Shown here one piece after another: positions 35,698 to 44,494 of a stretch of DNA of 64,000 nucleotides. This DNA is from Leptolyngbya sp. FACHB-261 (GTDB lineage Bacteria; Cyanobacteriota; Cyanobacteriia; FACHB-261), in the NCBI RefSeq assembly GCF_014696065.1, contig NZ_JACJPL010000031.1, positions 372,001-436,000 of the forward strand. Direction: 5' to 3'. Each line of letters begins with the position of its first letter. Position 1 is the first letter of the stretch. The notes beneath the pieces were generated by a model. That model saw only the letters and a program-made list of their open reading frames with translations, made no database searches and was not told the DNA's origin. Both the position numbers and the translations under genes were made by a program.

Positions 35698-37166
35698 TAG
35701 CGCAACGCTCCTTTGTCCCGCAGCACTTGCTCCTCGAAAGGTTTGAGGGCTGTAGCCGAGAAAGCCTCAAAGCTCTTAATCACCAGCGCCTCATTAGTGC
35801 GAAAGCGCTGCTTCTGGGGCGTCTCAGACCCAGCAACATAAACCGCTTTTGCCAACAGCGCACTCGACCGGCCATAGCCCGCCGCCTTCTGCAACTCCCG
35901 CAGCTTCGTGCGCAACCACAGCTCACTGCCCGCGCCGTAGTAGATCAGTGCCGCATCGCAATCGCGCAAACTGTCCTGGTGGTACTGCCGCACCTCCGCC
36001 TCATCTCCCTCAAACAGCGACGGCAGCACCTCAAAACCCTGGTCCCAGAGATAGCTCTCCAAAGGCTCAATCGCCTCCAGGTCGCGCTGGTCGCAGATCA
36101 AATAAACCCGAGCTGGCCCTGCTTCGCTCAGCATAGGCTCCTTGGCTATCGCACCAAGGCTCAGCCGGTCCTGAATCAGCGTCTTCAACTCCTCCAGGCT
36201 GGTTTGCAACACCTCAGAGTCATCCTGCAACGCCTGGAGAAATTCCGCCTGACGCGGCTCTTGCACCTGGGCATCCGGTGGCATCCAGACCAAGCGCGTA
36301 AAGGCTGGGTCCCTGCGGTCGCGCTCCAGCGCCAACTGATGCTGCAACACCACCACCGAGCGCTCCGCCCCCTCGGGCACAATGCCATAACGACCCCCAA
36401 CCAAATGGATCGAGAGCGTGCATCGCGCCAAATACTCCCGCACGCTCTGCTCAAACTCCGGACTGTAGGGGAGCGGCTGGTCGGGCAGCACCACATGGCC
36501 CCGCTGCTGTAGCTCCCGCCGGATCTTGTCGCGTTCAGGGCTAAGGTCAGAGGTGGTCTCAGCCAGGTAGATGGTGGTGCCAGTGGGAGCAGCGACTTGA
36601 GGCAAAGGGCCATTGGGGTCGATGCTCAGCGTGTCTAGAAGCTGATGGATATCCTGGGACAGATCATCCAGCTTGGCCCAATAGTTGCGCTCAGCCTCCG
36701 GCCCAAAAATGCGGTTAAATTCCCGCCGTCGGCCTGTCTGGTCGACCTGATAAAACTCGTAGCCCAGCAACGGCTGCAACTCCTCCGGGTGCTGCTCCTG
36801 GGGGATCGGCGTCTTGATGACCTTAAAGATGCGCACCTTATTGGCAACCCGCACGCCACCCGTTTGCTCAGCCGCTCGGCAAAACTCCTTCAGCTCCCTA
36901 ACGCACCATTCCGAGCGCACATAGCGAGGCGAGAGCACTGACACCAGCAGCGCCACCTTGGGAAACTGCTCCACAATCGTCAGCCCAAAGTCGTCGTTGC
37001 CTTGCAGTTTGAGATCCCGCCAGATTCTAGGGCGTTCCCCGCGCAGTTGGCCTAAGCGAATCTCCAGGGCCGTGTGAAAATCCGAGATCCAGCCCTCCTG
37101 CCCCTGCGTCAGCGGCTGGTTATCAATATGGGCGTAGCTGATGAAGATGTCGTTCTCAAAGCCCAT
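35697..37166 (-). CDS. TIR domain protein with DUF4062-like middle and second TIR-like domain
   Basis: Protein of 489 aa from ATG at 37166, preceded by a GAGG site; the frame extends 26 codons further to a GTG. Residues 1-160 form a TIR domain (NDIFISYAHIDNQPL, WRDLKLQGNDDF, LLVSVLSPRYVRSEWCVREL, where the Glu after WCVR is the likely catalytic residue). The middle (TTIYLAETTSDLSPERDKIR, LSIHLVGGRYGIVPEGAE) resembles DUF4062. The last third (ARVYLICDQRDLEAIEPLES, ALIYYGAGSELWLRTKLREL) looks like a second, divergent TIR domain. It overlaps the STAND-WD40 gene and would be its effector. NADase or signalling activity is inferred. Confidence 0.88.
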   Translation of the reverse strand: MGFENDIFISYAHIDNQPLTQGQEGWISDFHTALEIRLGQLRGERPRIWRDLKLQGNDDFGLTIVEQFPKVALLVSVLSPRYVRSEWCVRELKEFCRAAEQTGGVRVANKVRIFKVIKTPIPQEQHPEELQPLLGYEFYQVDQTGRRREFNRIFGPEAERNYWAKLDDLSQDIHQLLDTLSIDPNGPLPQVAAPTGTTIYLAETTSDLSPERDKIRRELQQRGHVVLPDQPLPYSPEFEQSVREYLARCTLSIHLVGGRYGIVPEGAERSVVVLQHQLALERDRRDPAFTRLVWMPPDAQVQEPRQAEFLQALQDDSEVLQTSLEELKTLIQDRLSLGAIAKEPMLSEAGPARVYLICDQRDLEAIEPLESYLWDQGFEVLPSLFEGDEAEVRQYHQDSLRDCDAALIYYGAGSELWLRTKLRELQKAAGYGRSSALLAKAVYVAGSETPQKQRFRTNEALVIKSFEAFSATALKPFEEQVLRDKGALR

Positions 37167-37350
37167 GACTTGCCTCGCAGCCCTCACCCCAGCCTCCGAG
37201 GCCCCGGCCTGCGCCTCCGCACGAAACTCGCAATCCAAGAGCACAGCAAGGGAAAGACCTGATCAGCCATACAGCTTGCTAGAGGTCTTGCCTTGGCTTG
37301 AGTTCAGCATAGCCGAGCCCCTTGCACAAGGATCAGAGAAGGCCGTTCAG

Positions 37351-37497
37351 CTTCCAGAGTTCTCTGTTTAACTCGCAGAGTTCATGGCTCAGCTTCCAGA
37401 GTTCGCCGCTTAGCTCGCAGAGTTCATTGTTTGCCTTTCAGAGTTCGTTGTTTAGCTTTCAGAGTTCTCTGTGCAGCTTCCAGAGTTCTGCTTTGCA
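37351..37497. repeat. 21-bp-period tandem array 2
   Basis: Seven contiguous units of exactly 21 bp (boundaries at 37351, 37372, 37393, 37414, 37435, 37456, 37477), each containing CAGAGTTC at the same place and varying elsewhere. One frame is open throughout and would encode Ser/Gln/Phe heptads of FQSSLFS type. It ends 147 bp before the small gene at 37645. No spacers are present. Confidence 0.92.
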
Positions 37498-37644
37498 AAT
37501 AAACTCTGGCCCGAATCCCGGCAAATCTACTGAGAATCTTGGCAGCTACGGCAAAAGTCGTTCAATTTTTCCTCAATTTCCCCAGTACTCGCTAGCCCGC
37601 AGCTTGTCCACTCTAAGCCTGTCCCTAAACTAAGGAGCCTTCCA

Positions 37645-38034
37645 ATGGCCCGCCCCAAATTAAGCTCTAGAGTCCTGGAAAATGCAGAGCGTCGCATCGC
37701 CGCTCTAGAGTGCATCAACCCCAACCTCGACTTAGGCAACTCCCTCACCCTGACAGCCTTCAACACCTCCCTAGAGCAAGCCCGCACCCGCTTAAAGACC
37801 TACAACACCCTGCTCTCCGCCGTTGATGACGCCTACCGAGCCTTCCAAGAAGCCGAAGAATCTCTAGGCGATCTGGCAGAACACATGCTGCTCGGCGTCG
37901 CCGTCAAATACGGCAAAAACAGCGCCGAATACGGCATGGCTGGCGGTGTCCGCAAGAGCGAACGCAAACGCCCCACCCGCAAACCCAAAACCGAAACCAC
38001 CAAAGCCGCAACCCCGGTTCAAGTTAAGTCTTGA
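37645..38034 (+). CDS. small helical protein with basic C-terminal tail (array-associated, copy 2)
   Basis: Protein of 129 aa, paralogue of 18405-18767. It starts MARPKLSSRVLENAERRIAA, then helical segments (LTAFNTSLEQARTRLKTYNT, AYRAFQEAEESLGDLAEHML), the conserved GVAVKYGKNSAEYGMAGG, and a tail RKSERKRPTRKPKTE rich in Lys/Arg. AAGGAG lies 8 bp before the ATG. A 21-bp array is upstream, and a hairpin (38147-38191) may terminate the transcript. There is no enzyme motif. Basic tail and coiled-coil body would suit a small DNA- or RNA-binding or scaffold protein; this is inference. Confidence 0.85.
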   Translation: MARPKLSSRVLENAERRIAALECINPNLDLGNSLTLTAFNTSLEQARTRLKTYNTLLSAVDDAYRAFQEAEESLGDLAEHMLLGVAVKYGKNSAEYGMAGGVRKSERKRPTRKPKTETTKAATPVQVKS

Positions 38035-38109
38035 GCCAGCGCAAAGTCAAACCAAAACAAACTCAAAACCAAAACAGAACCGCTGTCCCAAACCCCACAG
38101 CCTACGGCT

Positions 38110-38130
38110 CCTCCCCTTGGCAAGGGGAGG
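38110..38130. repeat. palindromic intergenic repeat (LRGEG family)
   Basis: CCTCCCCTT and AAGGGGAGG pair perfectly around GGC. It is the same family that is inserted in the STAND gene at 35203-35382. Confidence 0.7.
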
Positions 38131-38146
38131 TTGGGAGGGGTCAACC

Positions 38147-38191
38147 AGAACCGCTCTCCTAGCTTGTTTGTGCAACAGGGGGAGCGGTTCT
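38147..38191 (+). terminator. candidate terminator after array-associated gene copy 2
   Basis: AGAACCGCTC (38147-38156) pairs with GAGCGGTTCT (38182-38191). A T/G-rich tract follows. Confidence 0.5.
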
Positions 38192-38243
38192 TTGGTTTGG
38201 GTTCTTTGGTTTGAGTTGTTTGGTTTGAGTTGTTTGGTTTAGA
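38188..38243. repeat. four 14-bp tandem repeats
   Basis: Units at 38188, 38202, 38216 and 38230 follow the pattern TT(C/G)TTTGGTTTGAG. They directly follow the hairpin and fill the space before the Uma2 gene. No function is evident. Confidence 0.75.
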
Positions 38244-38361
38244 GAGCCTTTGGTTTGGTAGGCAAGGCTGAACGCGGAGGCCATTAGCAACAAACTAGAG
38301 AACAATTGATCTCAAGCCTGAACTAGAGACTGAAATAGAGGCAACGGAGGCAGTAACCCCT

Positions 38362-38916
38362 ATGCAGTTACTCAGACGCAAATTCACAGTCGAGCAATAC
38401 CACCACATGGCCGAGGCTGGCATCCTCACCGAAAACGACCACGTGGAGCTGATTAAAGGCGAGATTCTGGAAATGTCCCCCATCGGTAGAAAGCATGCAG
38501 CTTGCGTTGCGCGTCTAACAGATCTTTTCACCAGACGCTTACCAGGAGTTGCCTTGGTCTGGCCCCAAAACCCTATTCAATTAAACGACAGCTCTGAGCC
38601 TCAGCCCGACGTCTCACTGCTCCAGCCCCGTCCAGACTTCTACGAAGCTGGGCATCCTCAAGCCTCAGATGTTTTCTTGCTAATCGAAGTCGCAGACAGC
38701 ACCGTGGAACTTGACCGAGCCGTGAAGCTGCCTCTCTACGCAGAAAGCGGCATTCCCGAAACCTGGCTCGTCAACATTCCTGAGCAATGCATCGAAGTCC
38801 ATCGCGAACCTACCGCAACAGGTTATCAAAACATCCAAACCTTGCAACGAGGCCAAACTCTATCGATTCAAGCTTTCCCTGATGTTGAAATTCTGGTAGA
38901 CGAAGTGCTCGGGTAA
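38362..38916 (+). CDS. Uma2 family endonuclease-like protein
   Basis: Protein of 184 aa of the Uma2 (DUF820) family, a PD-(D/E)XK fold group greatly expanded in cyanobacteria. Family marks are FTVEQYHHMAEAGILTENDH at the start, the acidic pair in SEPQPDVSLLQPR and VFLLIEVADSTVELD, and LYAESGIPETWLVN. It begins with ATG at 38362 after GGAGG. A second Uma2 gene follows on the same strand. The biological role of these proteins is not known; nuclease activity is predicted from fold only. Confidence 0.88.
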   Translation: MQLLRRKFTVEQYHHMAEAGILTENDHVELIKGEILEMSPIGRKHAACVARLTDLFTRRLPGVALVWPQNPIQLNDSSEPQPDVSLLQPRPDFYEAGHPQASDVFLLIEVADSTVELDRAVKLPLYAESGIPETWLVNIPEQCIEVHREPTATGYQNIQTLQRGQTLSIQAFPDVEILVDEVLG

Positions 38917-38994
38917 TAGGTAAAAAAAGCTACCAGCACAGCAGAGCGCAGAGAGCTATTGTTTATGGGGAAGGGCGTTTATGGAGAAGGGATC

Positions 38995-39636
38995 ATGAGT
39001 TCAATGCAAACCCAACTTCTCACTGACACCTGGATAGCCGCCAACTGGGACGAATATCTCCAAACTATTGAAGCTCCTGCCTATGAAAAAGCCAAAGCCT
39101 ACTATCACGATGGCAGGATGAGGCTAGAAATGGCACCCGTTGGCTCTGATCATGCCTGCGACCACACGGTCATTATGGTTGCGATTAGTCTATTTGCGGC
39201 TCTTAAAGCAATTCCCCTGACAGGAAGAGACAACTGCACCTACCGCAAAATAGGTTTTGATGACGCTCAGCCTGATGCCTCTTATTACATTGGGGACAAT
39301 GCAGATATTGTTCCCTGGGGGACTACAATTATTGACCTAGACAGCTATCCAGCACCTGCTTTAGTTATCGAAGTTGCTAATACATCCCTTGAAGATGACA
39401 AAGGGGAAAAGCGGCTTCTCTATGAAGATTTGCAGGTTAGAGAATACTGGATTGTTGACGTCAAAAATGTTCAAATCCTTGCTTTTACCATCGAGAATAA
39501 TGGAAGCCGTCGAATTAATCAGTCTATGGTCTTGCCAGGGCTATCCATTCCCTTGCTGAGAGAAGCCCTACAGCGCACTCGCCAGATGAATCAAAGCCAA
39601 GTTGTTGCCTGGTTATTGTCCCAATTCCAGCAATAG
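38995..39636 (+). CDS. Uma2 family endonuclease-like protein
   Basis: Uma2 protein, 213 aa from ATG at 38995, which has an AGAAGGG site; the frame runs 12 codons further up to a TTG. Motifs are EAPAYEKAKAYYHDGRMRLE, QPDASYYIGD, ALVIEVANTSLEDDKG (Glu of the nuclease core) and EDLQVREYWIVD. It differs enough from its neighbour at 38362 that the pair is not a recent duplication. No partner gene is evident. Confidence 0.87.
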   Translation: MSSMQTQLLTDTWIAANWDEYLQTIEAPAYEKAKAYYHDGRMRLEMAPVGSDHACDHTVIMVAISLFAALKAIPLTGRDNCTYRKIGFDDAQPDASYYIGDNADIVPWGTTIIDLDSYPAPALVIEVANTSLEDDKGEKRLLYEDLQVREYWIVDVKNVQILAFTIENNGSRRINQSMVLPGLSIPLLREALQRTRQMNQSQVVAWLLSQFQQ

Positions 39637-39841
39637 CTAAAGCAGCAGCTTGCACCAGGCCGCGGGGAGCAACCACAACCCCGTAGGCTTCTTTTTGCTA
39701 GAAACACTTCGAGAAGAACTAGAAACAAAGCTTGTTTTTCAGAGATGGCTTCAGGAGCAGCAGGCTGTTGGGTGTTACCATCAAAGACTGGTGCTGAGCG
39801 CAACACTTGCAAACACAACATTTCCCTTATTTCTCCTTTGC

Positions 39842-41059
39842 ATGAGTCGAACTTTTTGGATCACCGCCTTAATTTCCTTCGCCAATTCAATCAGTTTTAC
39901 AATCCTGATTCCAATCATTTATCTCTACGGTCGGCAGTTTGGCCTGAACGATTTTCAAACAAGCTTGCTGTTTTCTGTTTATGCTGTTTCTCAGTTCTTT
40001 TCAACTCCAGTTATCGGCAAACTGTCCGACCGATTTGGACGCAAACCGCTCTTAATCATCAGCTTGGCGGGAACTGTAATCGCCAACTTTGTAGCAGGGA
40101 CAGCGGATACAGCTATTATCCTGTTCCTGGCTCGCTTTCTAGATGGCATCACAGGCGGCAACATCTCCGTCGCTCAGGCTGTAGTTTCTGACGTTGTAGC
40201 CCCTCAAGACCGGGCTAAGGCATTTGGTATCTTTAGCGCTTTAACCTTTGGCCTGGGATTTATCGTAGGCCCAATCATCAGCTTCGTAGCTCAGAAAAAC
40301 TCCTTAGGAACTGGTTTTTTAGCGTCGAGCGCAATTGCACTGGTTGCGCTTCTGATCACCATTTTCTTCCTGCCGGAGACGCTAAAAGTCCGGAGCGAAA
40401 GAGCGCAAAATATTTTTGATATAGGCTTGGGGAATCTAATCACAGGTCTAGCAATTCCTAAGATTGGCATCTTGTTGGTGATCAATTTCCTGCTCGGCAC
40501 GACATTCACGATCTTTACCTTTGCCTTTCAGCCTTACTTTCTTAGCGTCCTGGGCCAGGACAACCAATCGCTCACACTGTTGTTTGTCGTGTTTGGCGTC
40601 CTGGCCATGATCATGCAAACTCAAGGTATTTCATTGCTGACTCGTCGCTTCAGCCTGGTGCGTATTTTGTTCCTGGCTTTGTTCATGCGCAGCTTGTCAT
40701 TTATCTTGATGCCAGTCATTCCTAATATTGCCTATTTTGTAGCAGTGAGCATCATGTTCTCGGTGTTCAATGCGCTGGTGCAGCCAATGATCACAACCTT
40801 GATTTCACTCAATGCCAAACCAGAGACTCAAGGGACCGCCTTAGGTTTAAATGCATCCTATCTGAACGTCTCTAACGCTTTCGGTCCCGTCATTGCTGGG
40901 GCTTTGGTGAATCAAGCTAATCCCAGTACCTATGCTTATCCCCTTTATGTAGCGGGGGCGCTCACCTTTGCAGTGCTCTTGTTCGCGTTTGCCAGCCGCA
41001 AGCAATATATTCCCAATCAGTTGCCTGCTCCTGGCTCGTCCAATTCCACTGATGCTTAA
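39842..41059 (+). CDS. MFS transporter (TetA/multidrug-like)
   Basis: Major facilitator protein of 405 aa from ATG at 39842. The longer frame from 39650 adds 64 residues that do not fit an MFS N-terminus. Twelve hydrophobic segments are visible. The loop 2-3 motif A GKLSDRFGRKPLLI and the motif LDGITGGNISVAQAVVSDVV are those of drug:H+ antiporters in the TetA-like group. The second half begins near NFLLGTTFTIFTFAFQPYFL. Substrate unknown. The C-terminus is soluble and short. The ribosome binding site is weak, so the start is not certain. Confidence 0.88.
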   Translation: MSRTFWITALISFANSISFTILIPIIYLYGRQFGLNDFQTSLLFSVYAVSQFFSTPVIGKLSDRFGRKPLLIISLAGTVIANFVAGTADTAIILFLARFLDGITGGNISVAQAVVSDVVAPQDRAKAFGIFSALTFGLGFIVGPIISFVAQKNSLGTGFLASSAIALVALLITIFFLPETLKVRSERAQNIFDIGLGNLITGLAIPKIGILLVINFLLGTTFTIFTFAFQPYFLSVLGQDNQSLTLLFVVFGVLAMIMQTQGISLLTRRFSLVRILFLALFMRSLSFILMPVIPNIAYFVAVSIMFSVFNALVQPMITTLISLNAKPETQGTALGLNASYLNVSNAFGPVIAGALVNQANPSTYAYPLYVAGALTFAVLLFAFASRKQYIPNQLPAPGSSNSTDA

Positions 41060-41315
41060 AGGCCGTTTCGTTATTTACTAGACAACTTGTAATGAATCAA
41101 GCGACATGTAAGCAAGGCGACTAAAAAGCAGTAGCAGGCGATACTTGTTACTGCCTAAGTTCGCAACTAGGATGTACCTTAAGGCTGAAATCAAAGAGAA
41201 ATGTACCTGAAGGATGATCCGTGAACAATAAGAACGTCCTAGTCTGATCACCAATTCAATCTGCTCTAAATTTTTCCGTTGAGCGACTTAAAAGGTGCAG
41301 AGAAAGCAAAGTCAA

Positions 41316-42194
41316 ATGCCTAACCCTAACTTAGGATTGCCGAGGCAGATTGCTCGGTCGAGGTTTCTGCGTCTGTTTGCTTACAGTTGTGGCAGTGCTG
41401 TAGTCCTTGCAGCTTGCAGTTCCGGTACAGCCGGTTCTAGCGCAGGCGACAGCGCTACAGGTAACAGCACAACACCGGCAGTCAATAGTTCAACTTCAGC
41501 ACCTGCAGCATCAGGACCAGCGCTGACAGTTGGGACAGAAGCAACTTATCCCCCTTTTAGTTTCCGAGATTTGCAGTCTGGAGAAATCGTTGGCTATGAC
41601 GTGGACGTGGCCAGGGAAGTCGCCAAGCGGCTGGGCCGAGAGATTGAGTTTGTGCCCACTCCCTGGAAAAGTATGTTGGCATCGCTGGATGCTAAGCGCT
41701 TCGATTTTGTCGCCAATCAAGTTTCAGTAAGCCCAGAGCGTGCGCAGCAGTATGCGTTTTCTGAGCCTTACACCGTCTCTGGTATCGTTGTCCTAGTCAA
41801 CAATGACAACCCCAAGAACATTCAAGGCGTTGCTGACATCAAGGGTAAAACCGTCGGCACCACCCAGGGCAGCAATTACGCAGAAGCGGCAGAAAAAGCA
41901 GGCGCTAACTTAAAGTACTACCAGGGCATCGCTCAGGTACTCACTGACCTTCAGCAGAATCGAATTGATGCCGCTCTCAATGATCGTTTTTATGCCCTGA
42001 CCGAGCTGAAGAAAACCAATTACAAAGTCAAAGCAGTTGGCGAACCCTTTGACGAGACTCAATCCGCTTTTGCCTTTCAGAAAGATAATGTGCAATTGCG
42101 CGATGACGTCAACAGAGTGTTGAGTGAAATCAAACAAGACGGTACACTCACAAAAATCTCAGAGAAATGGTTCGGCGAAGATGTCAGTAGTTGA
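41316..42194 (+). CDS. amino-acid ABC transporter substrate-binding lipoprotein
   Basis: Periplasmic binding protein of family 3 (polar amino acids), 292 aa from ATG at 41316; a GTG seven codons upstream is an alternative. The signal region ends in the lipobox VLAAC, followed by a Ser/Thr/Ala linker. Core motifs are VGTEATYPPFSF, GYDVDVAREVAKRLG, DFVANQVSVSPERAQQYAFS and GKTVGTTQGSNYAE. It overlaps the permease gene by 14 bp, so they are coupled. No ATPase gene follows. The ligand is probably a polar amino acid such as cystine, Gln or Glu, not decided by sequence. Confidence 0.92.
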   Translation: MPNPNLGLPRQIARSRFLRLFAYSCGSAVVLAACSSGTAGSSAGDSATGNSTTPAVNSSTSAPAASGPALTVGTEATYPPFSFRDLQSGEIVGYDVDVAREVAKRLGREIEFVPTPWKSMLASLDAKRFDFVANQVSVSPERAQQYAFSEPYTVSGIVVLVNNDNPKNIQGVADIKGKTVGTTQGSNYAEAAEKAGANLKYYQGIAQVLTDLQQNRIDAALNDRFYALTELKKTNYKVKAVGEPFDETQSAFAFQKDNVQLRDDVNRVLSEIKQDGTLTKISEKWFGEDVSS

Positions 42195-42834
42195 TCTCCT
42201 GATTAGCTCGTTTCCTCTGCTACTAAAAGGGGCACTCACAACGGTTTGGATTAGCATCTTGGGCATTGTTTTTGCCCTGATCGTGGGTCTCATTGTCGCG
42301 ATGCTGACGCTACCTGGCATCAAGGTGCTTGACTGGCTCACCAATCTTTACGTCTCATTCTTTCGAGGCACTCCTTTACTGGTGCAACTGTTTATTATCT
42401 ATTTTGGCTTCGCCAGTATTGTTCGCTTTACGCCGTTTCAATCGATCGTCATTGGCTTGACCTTGCACTTCGGTGCTTATATCTCAGAATCCTTTCGAGG
42501 AGCCATTGCGTCGATTTCTAAGGAACAATGGGAAGCCGCGTTTTCCTTGGGTTTCAATAAGTTCGCCACTTTTAGATACATCATTTTTCCTCAAGCTTGG
42601 CGTCGAGCTGTGCCGAGTGTGTGGAACTCACTGATCGATGTTGTGAAAGCTTCCTCACTGGCCTCGGTTGTCACCGTTGAAGAGCTGACTAGTATTGCCG
42701 ACCAAATCAGTTCGGCCTCGGCAGTTGTCTTGCCCATTCTTCTAGAAGCAGCAGCGATCTATTGGCTGCTAACAACGTTGCTGAGCGTTCTACAGCAATT
42801 CTTTGAGCGTCGCTACAAGTATGTAAATTCGTGA
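42181..42834 (+). CDS. amino-acid ABC transporter permease (His/Glu/Gln/Arg type)
   Basis: Inner-membrane permease of 217 aa from ATG at 42181; the frame is open upstream because it overlaps the binding-protein gene. Five hydrophobic helices are visible. The coupling motif EQWEAAFSLGFNKFATFRYI (EAA loop) contacts the ATPase. VDLLISSFPLLLKGALTTVW and SFFRGTPLLVQLF are typical of HisM/GlnP-type permeases. The ATP-binding subunit is missing from this locus and must be encoded elsewhere. Confidence 0.92.
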   Translation: MSVVDLLISSFPLLLKGALTTVWISILGIVFALIVGLIVAMLTLPGIKVLDWLTNLYVSFFRGTPLLVQLFIIYFGFASIVRFTPFQSIVIGLTLHFGAYISESFRGAIASISKEQWEAAFSLGFNKFATFRYIIFPQAWRRAVPSVWNSLIDVVKASSLASVVTVEELTSIADQISSASAVVLPILLEAAAIYWLLTTLLSVLQQFFERRYKYVNS

Positions 42835-42865
42835 TCTAGATTGTTAGCTTGCAGAACGGGCTCTG

Positions 42866-43396
42866 TTAAATTTTTCTGTTAACGGCCAAGGTAGAAGCAA
42901 AGCTAGAGGCAAAGGCCGCATTCCTGGCAATCATTTCCTTATCTAGGCGGCACAGCCTCACCTGTTCAAGAACTTTGGCCCCGATATTTTTGTAGAACCG
43001 AATACCGCGAGGGTTGTTTGTCGCCACCGTCCAGTCAACCCTACCGCAGCCACACTCCTGAGCAATTTGGCACAAACGAGATATCAGCGCTCGGCCAATG
43101 TGTTGGCTCCGGTACTCAGCCTTCACGTATAGGTCATCGAGCCAGATGCCGGGTTTTGCTAAGAAGGTTGAATAGATCGGGTGGTAAGTTGCAAAACCGA
43201 TGGCCTCTTGCTCAAGCTCAGCTAGAAGAACTGAGGCAAGGACTTTCTCGCCAAATAAGTCGTTTCTCAATTGGTCAGCTGTGGCTGCTACAGCTTCAGG
43301 ACAGCCATCAAACTCAGCTTTTAAGTGAATTAATTCGATAATCGCATCCATATCTCCAGGCACTGCTGCGCGGATGGTCAGTTCTGGTTTGCTCAT
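42866..43396 (-). CDS. GNAT family N-acetyltransferase
   Basis: Protein of 176 aa with the GNAT fold. Motif A around acetyl-CoA binding is LYVKAEYRSQHIGRALISRL, and the C-terminal segment WTVATNNPRGIRFYKNIGAK resembles spermidine/diamine acetyltransferases (SSAT-like). The N-terminus has IRAAVPGDMDAIIELIHLKA. The acceptor could be a polyamine or a small amine, but this is inference. It is divergent from a LysR regulator gene, which may control it. ATG at 43396. Confidence 0.9.
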   Translation of the reverse strand: MSKPELTIRAAVPGDMDAIIELIHLKAEFDGCPEAVAATADQLRNDLFGEKVLASVLLAELEQEAIGFATYHPIYSTFLAKPGIWLDDLYVKAEYRSQHIGRALISRLCQIAQECGCGRVDWTVATNNPRGIRFYKNIGAKVLEQVRLCRLDKEMIARNAAFASSFASTLAVNRKI

Positions 43397-43561
43397 GGCA
43401 TTGACCTTATTTAGGCTGAATCTAGTTTGGCTCGTAGATTCAACCTAATATCTGCTGAATCAACCGTCAAAGTATGACTTAGATAGATTCTATCGACGGC
43501 ATCGATGGATATGTTTCAATAGATTCTGTATTTACTTGAGATGTAGCTCTTTCTCTCACTG
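43397..43561. promoter_or_regulatory. divergent GNAT/LysR promoter region
   Basis: Between the divergent GNAT and LysR genes, ATAGATTCT occurs twice (near 43481-43492 and 43519-43528), and the first lies in a partial palindrome AGATAGATTCTATCGA. LysR proteins bind such T-N11-A dyads in their own divergent promoters. A role as the regulator's site is inferred. Confidence 0.4.
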
Positions 43562-44470
43562 ATGGCTGAGGATTCCGACCGGTTGAAGCTCTCTCAGCTA
43601 CGCGCTTTGGTTGCAGTAGCGGAACATCGCAATTTCAGCTTGGCAGCCTTAGAGCTAGGGTTATCTCAATCAACGATTAGCCATGCCATTGCCTCTCTAG
43701 AAGAGGAATTGGGCGTTGTGCTACTAGTTAGAGGCAGGCGTGGTGCAGCCTTGACCCATACGGGTGAGCAGGTTATTCAAGAGGCTCGGCAAGTTTTAAA
43801 CCTGCTTAAAGTCATTCGCAAAAAAGCAAATCACGATAAACGCTTTGAGAGCGGTCAAGTTCGCGTCGCTTCCACCCGCAGTATTGCAACTCATATCCTG
43901 CCAAGTGTGATTGCTCAATTTCGCTCTAAGTTTCCAACCATGAGCGTTGTGATTATTGAGTGCGATCGCTATGCGGAGATCGAGCAAGCCTTACGCCAAG
44001 GTCAGGCAGAAGTGGGCTTCACAACTTTGCCAACCACTCCTGAGTTCGAGGGCTGGGAGTTGCTTCGAGATGAATTTGTAGCATTGCTACCGCCTGCACC
44101 CAGACAAGAAGCTCCCCTGACTTGGGAACAGTTGGCTGAGTATCCCATGATTGTGAATCTTCGCAGCCCACTCCACAATCAAACGGTCAACGACCATCTG
44201 TCGCAATTTGGTCAAACCCTCAGGGTTGATTACGAAGTTAGGGAAGATTCAACCATCCTTAGCATGGTCAAGCAGGGATTGGGGGCGACCGTCATAGCTC
44301 AGTTAGCAGCTGAGCCCATTCCAGCAGAGATACAAGTTAAGAGTTTGCCGGTACCACTAGAGCGAGTGATTGGGATTGTGACCTTGGCCGATGCCTTATT
44401 GCCCAGGGCCGTTTTCGGTTTTTTGGATACGGTGAAGCACGGGTGGCAACCTCCTTTGTTCAAGCATTAA
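43562..44470 (+). CDS. LysR family transcriptional regulator
   Basis: Regulator of 302 aa. The N-terminal winged HTH is clear: LSQLRALVAVAEHRNFSLAA, LGLSQSTISHAIASLEEELG, LVRGRRGAALTHTGEQVI. The C-terminal effector domain has VRVASTRSIATHILPSVIAQ and TILSMVKQGLGATVIAQLA, as in CysB/CbbR-like cores. The likely inducer is unknown. It is divergent from the GNAT gene and followed at short distance by a convergent DUF3574 gene. ATG at 43562. One HIP1-type octamer (GCGATCGC) lies inside at 43962-43969. Confidence 0.93.
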   Translation: MAEDSDRLKLSQLRALVAVAEHRNFSLAALELGLSQSTISHAIASLEEELGVVLLVRGRRGAALTHTGEQVIQEARQVLNLLKVIRKKANHDKRFESGQVRVASTRSIATHILPSVIAQFRSKFPTMSVVIIECDRYAEIEQALRQGQAEVGFTTLPTTPEFEGWELLRDEFVALLPPAPRQEAPLTWEQLAEYPMIVNLRSPLHNQTVNDHLSQFGQTLRVDYEVREDSTILSMVKQGLGATVIAQLAAEPIPAEIQVKSLPVPLERVIGIVTLADALLPRAVFGFLDTVKHGWQPPLFKH

Positions 44471-44494
44471 TTGTTCACTCCTGACCCTTTATTT

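Noticed and set aside
37351-37497. Array 2 (and arrays 1, 3) as CRISPR arrays
   Set aside because: Units follow each other directly with no unique spacers, periods are 21 bp, and no cas genes are near.
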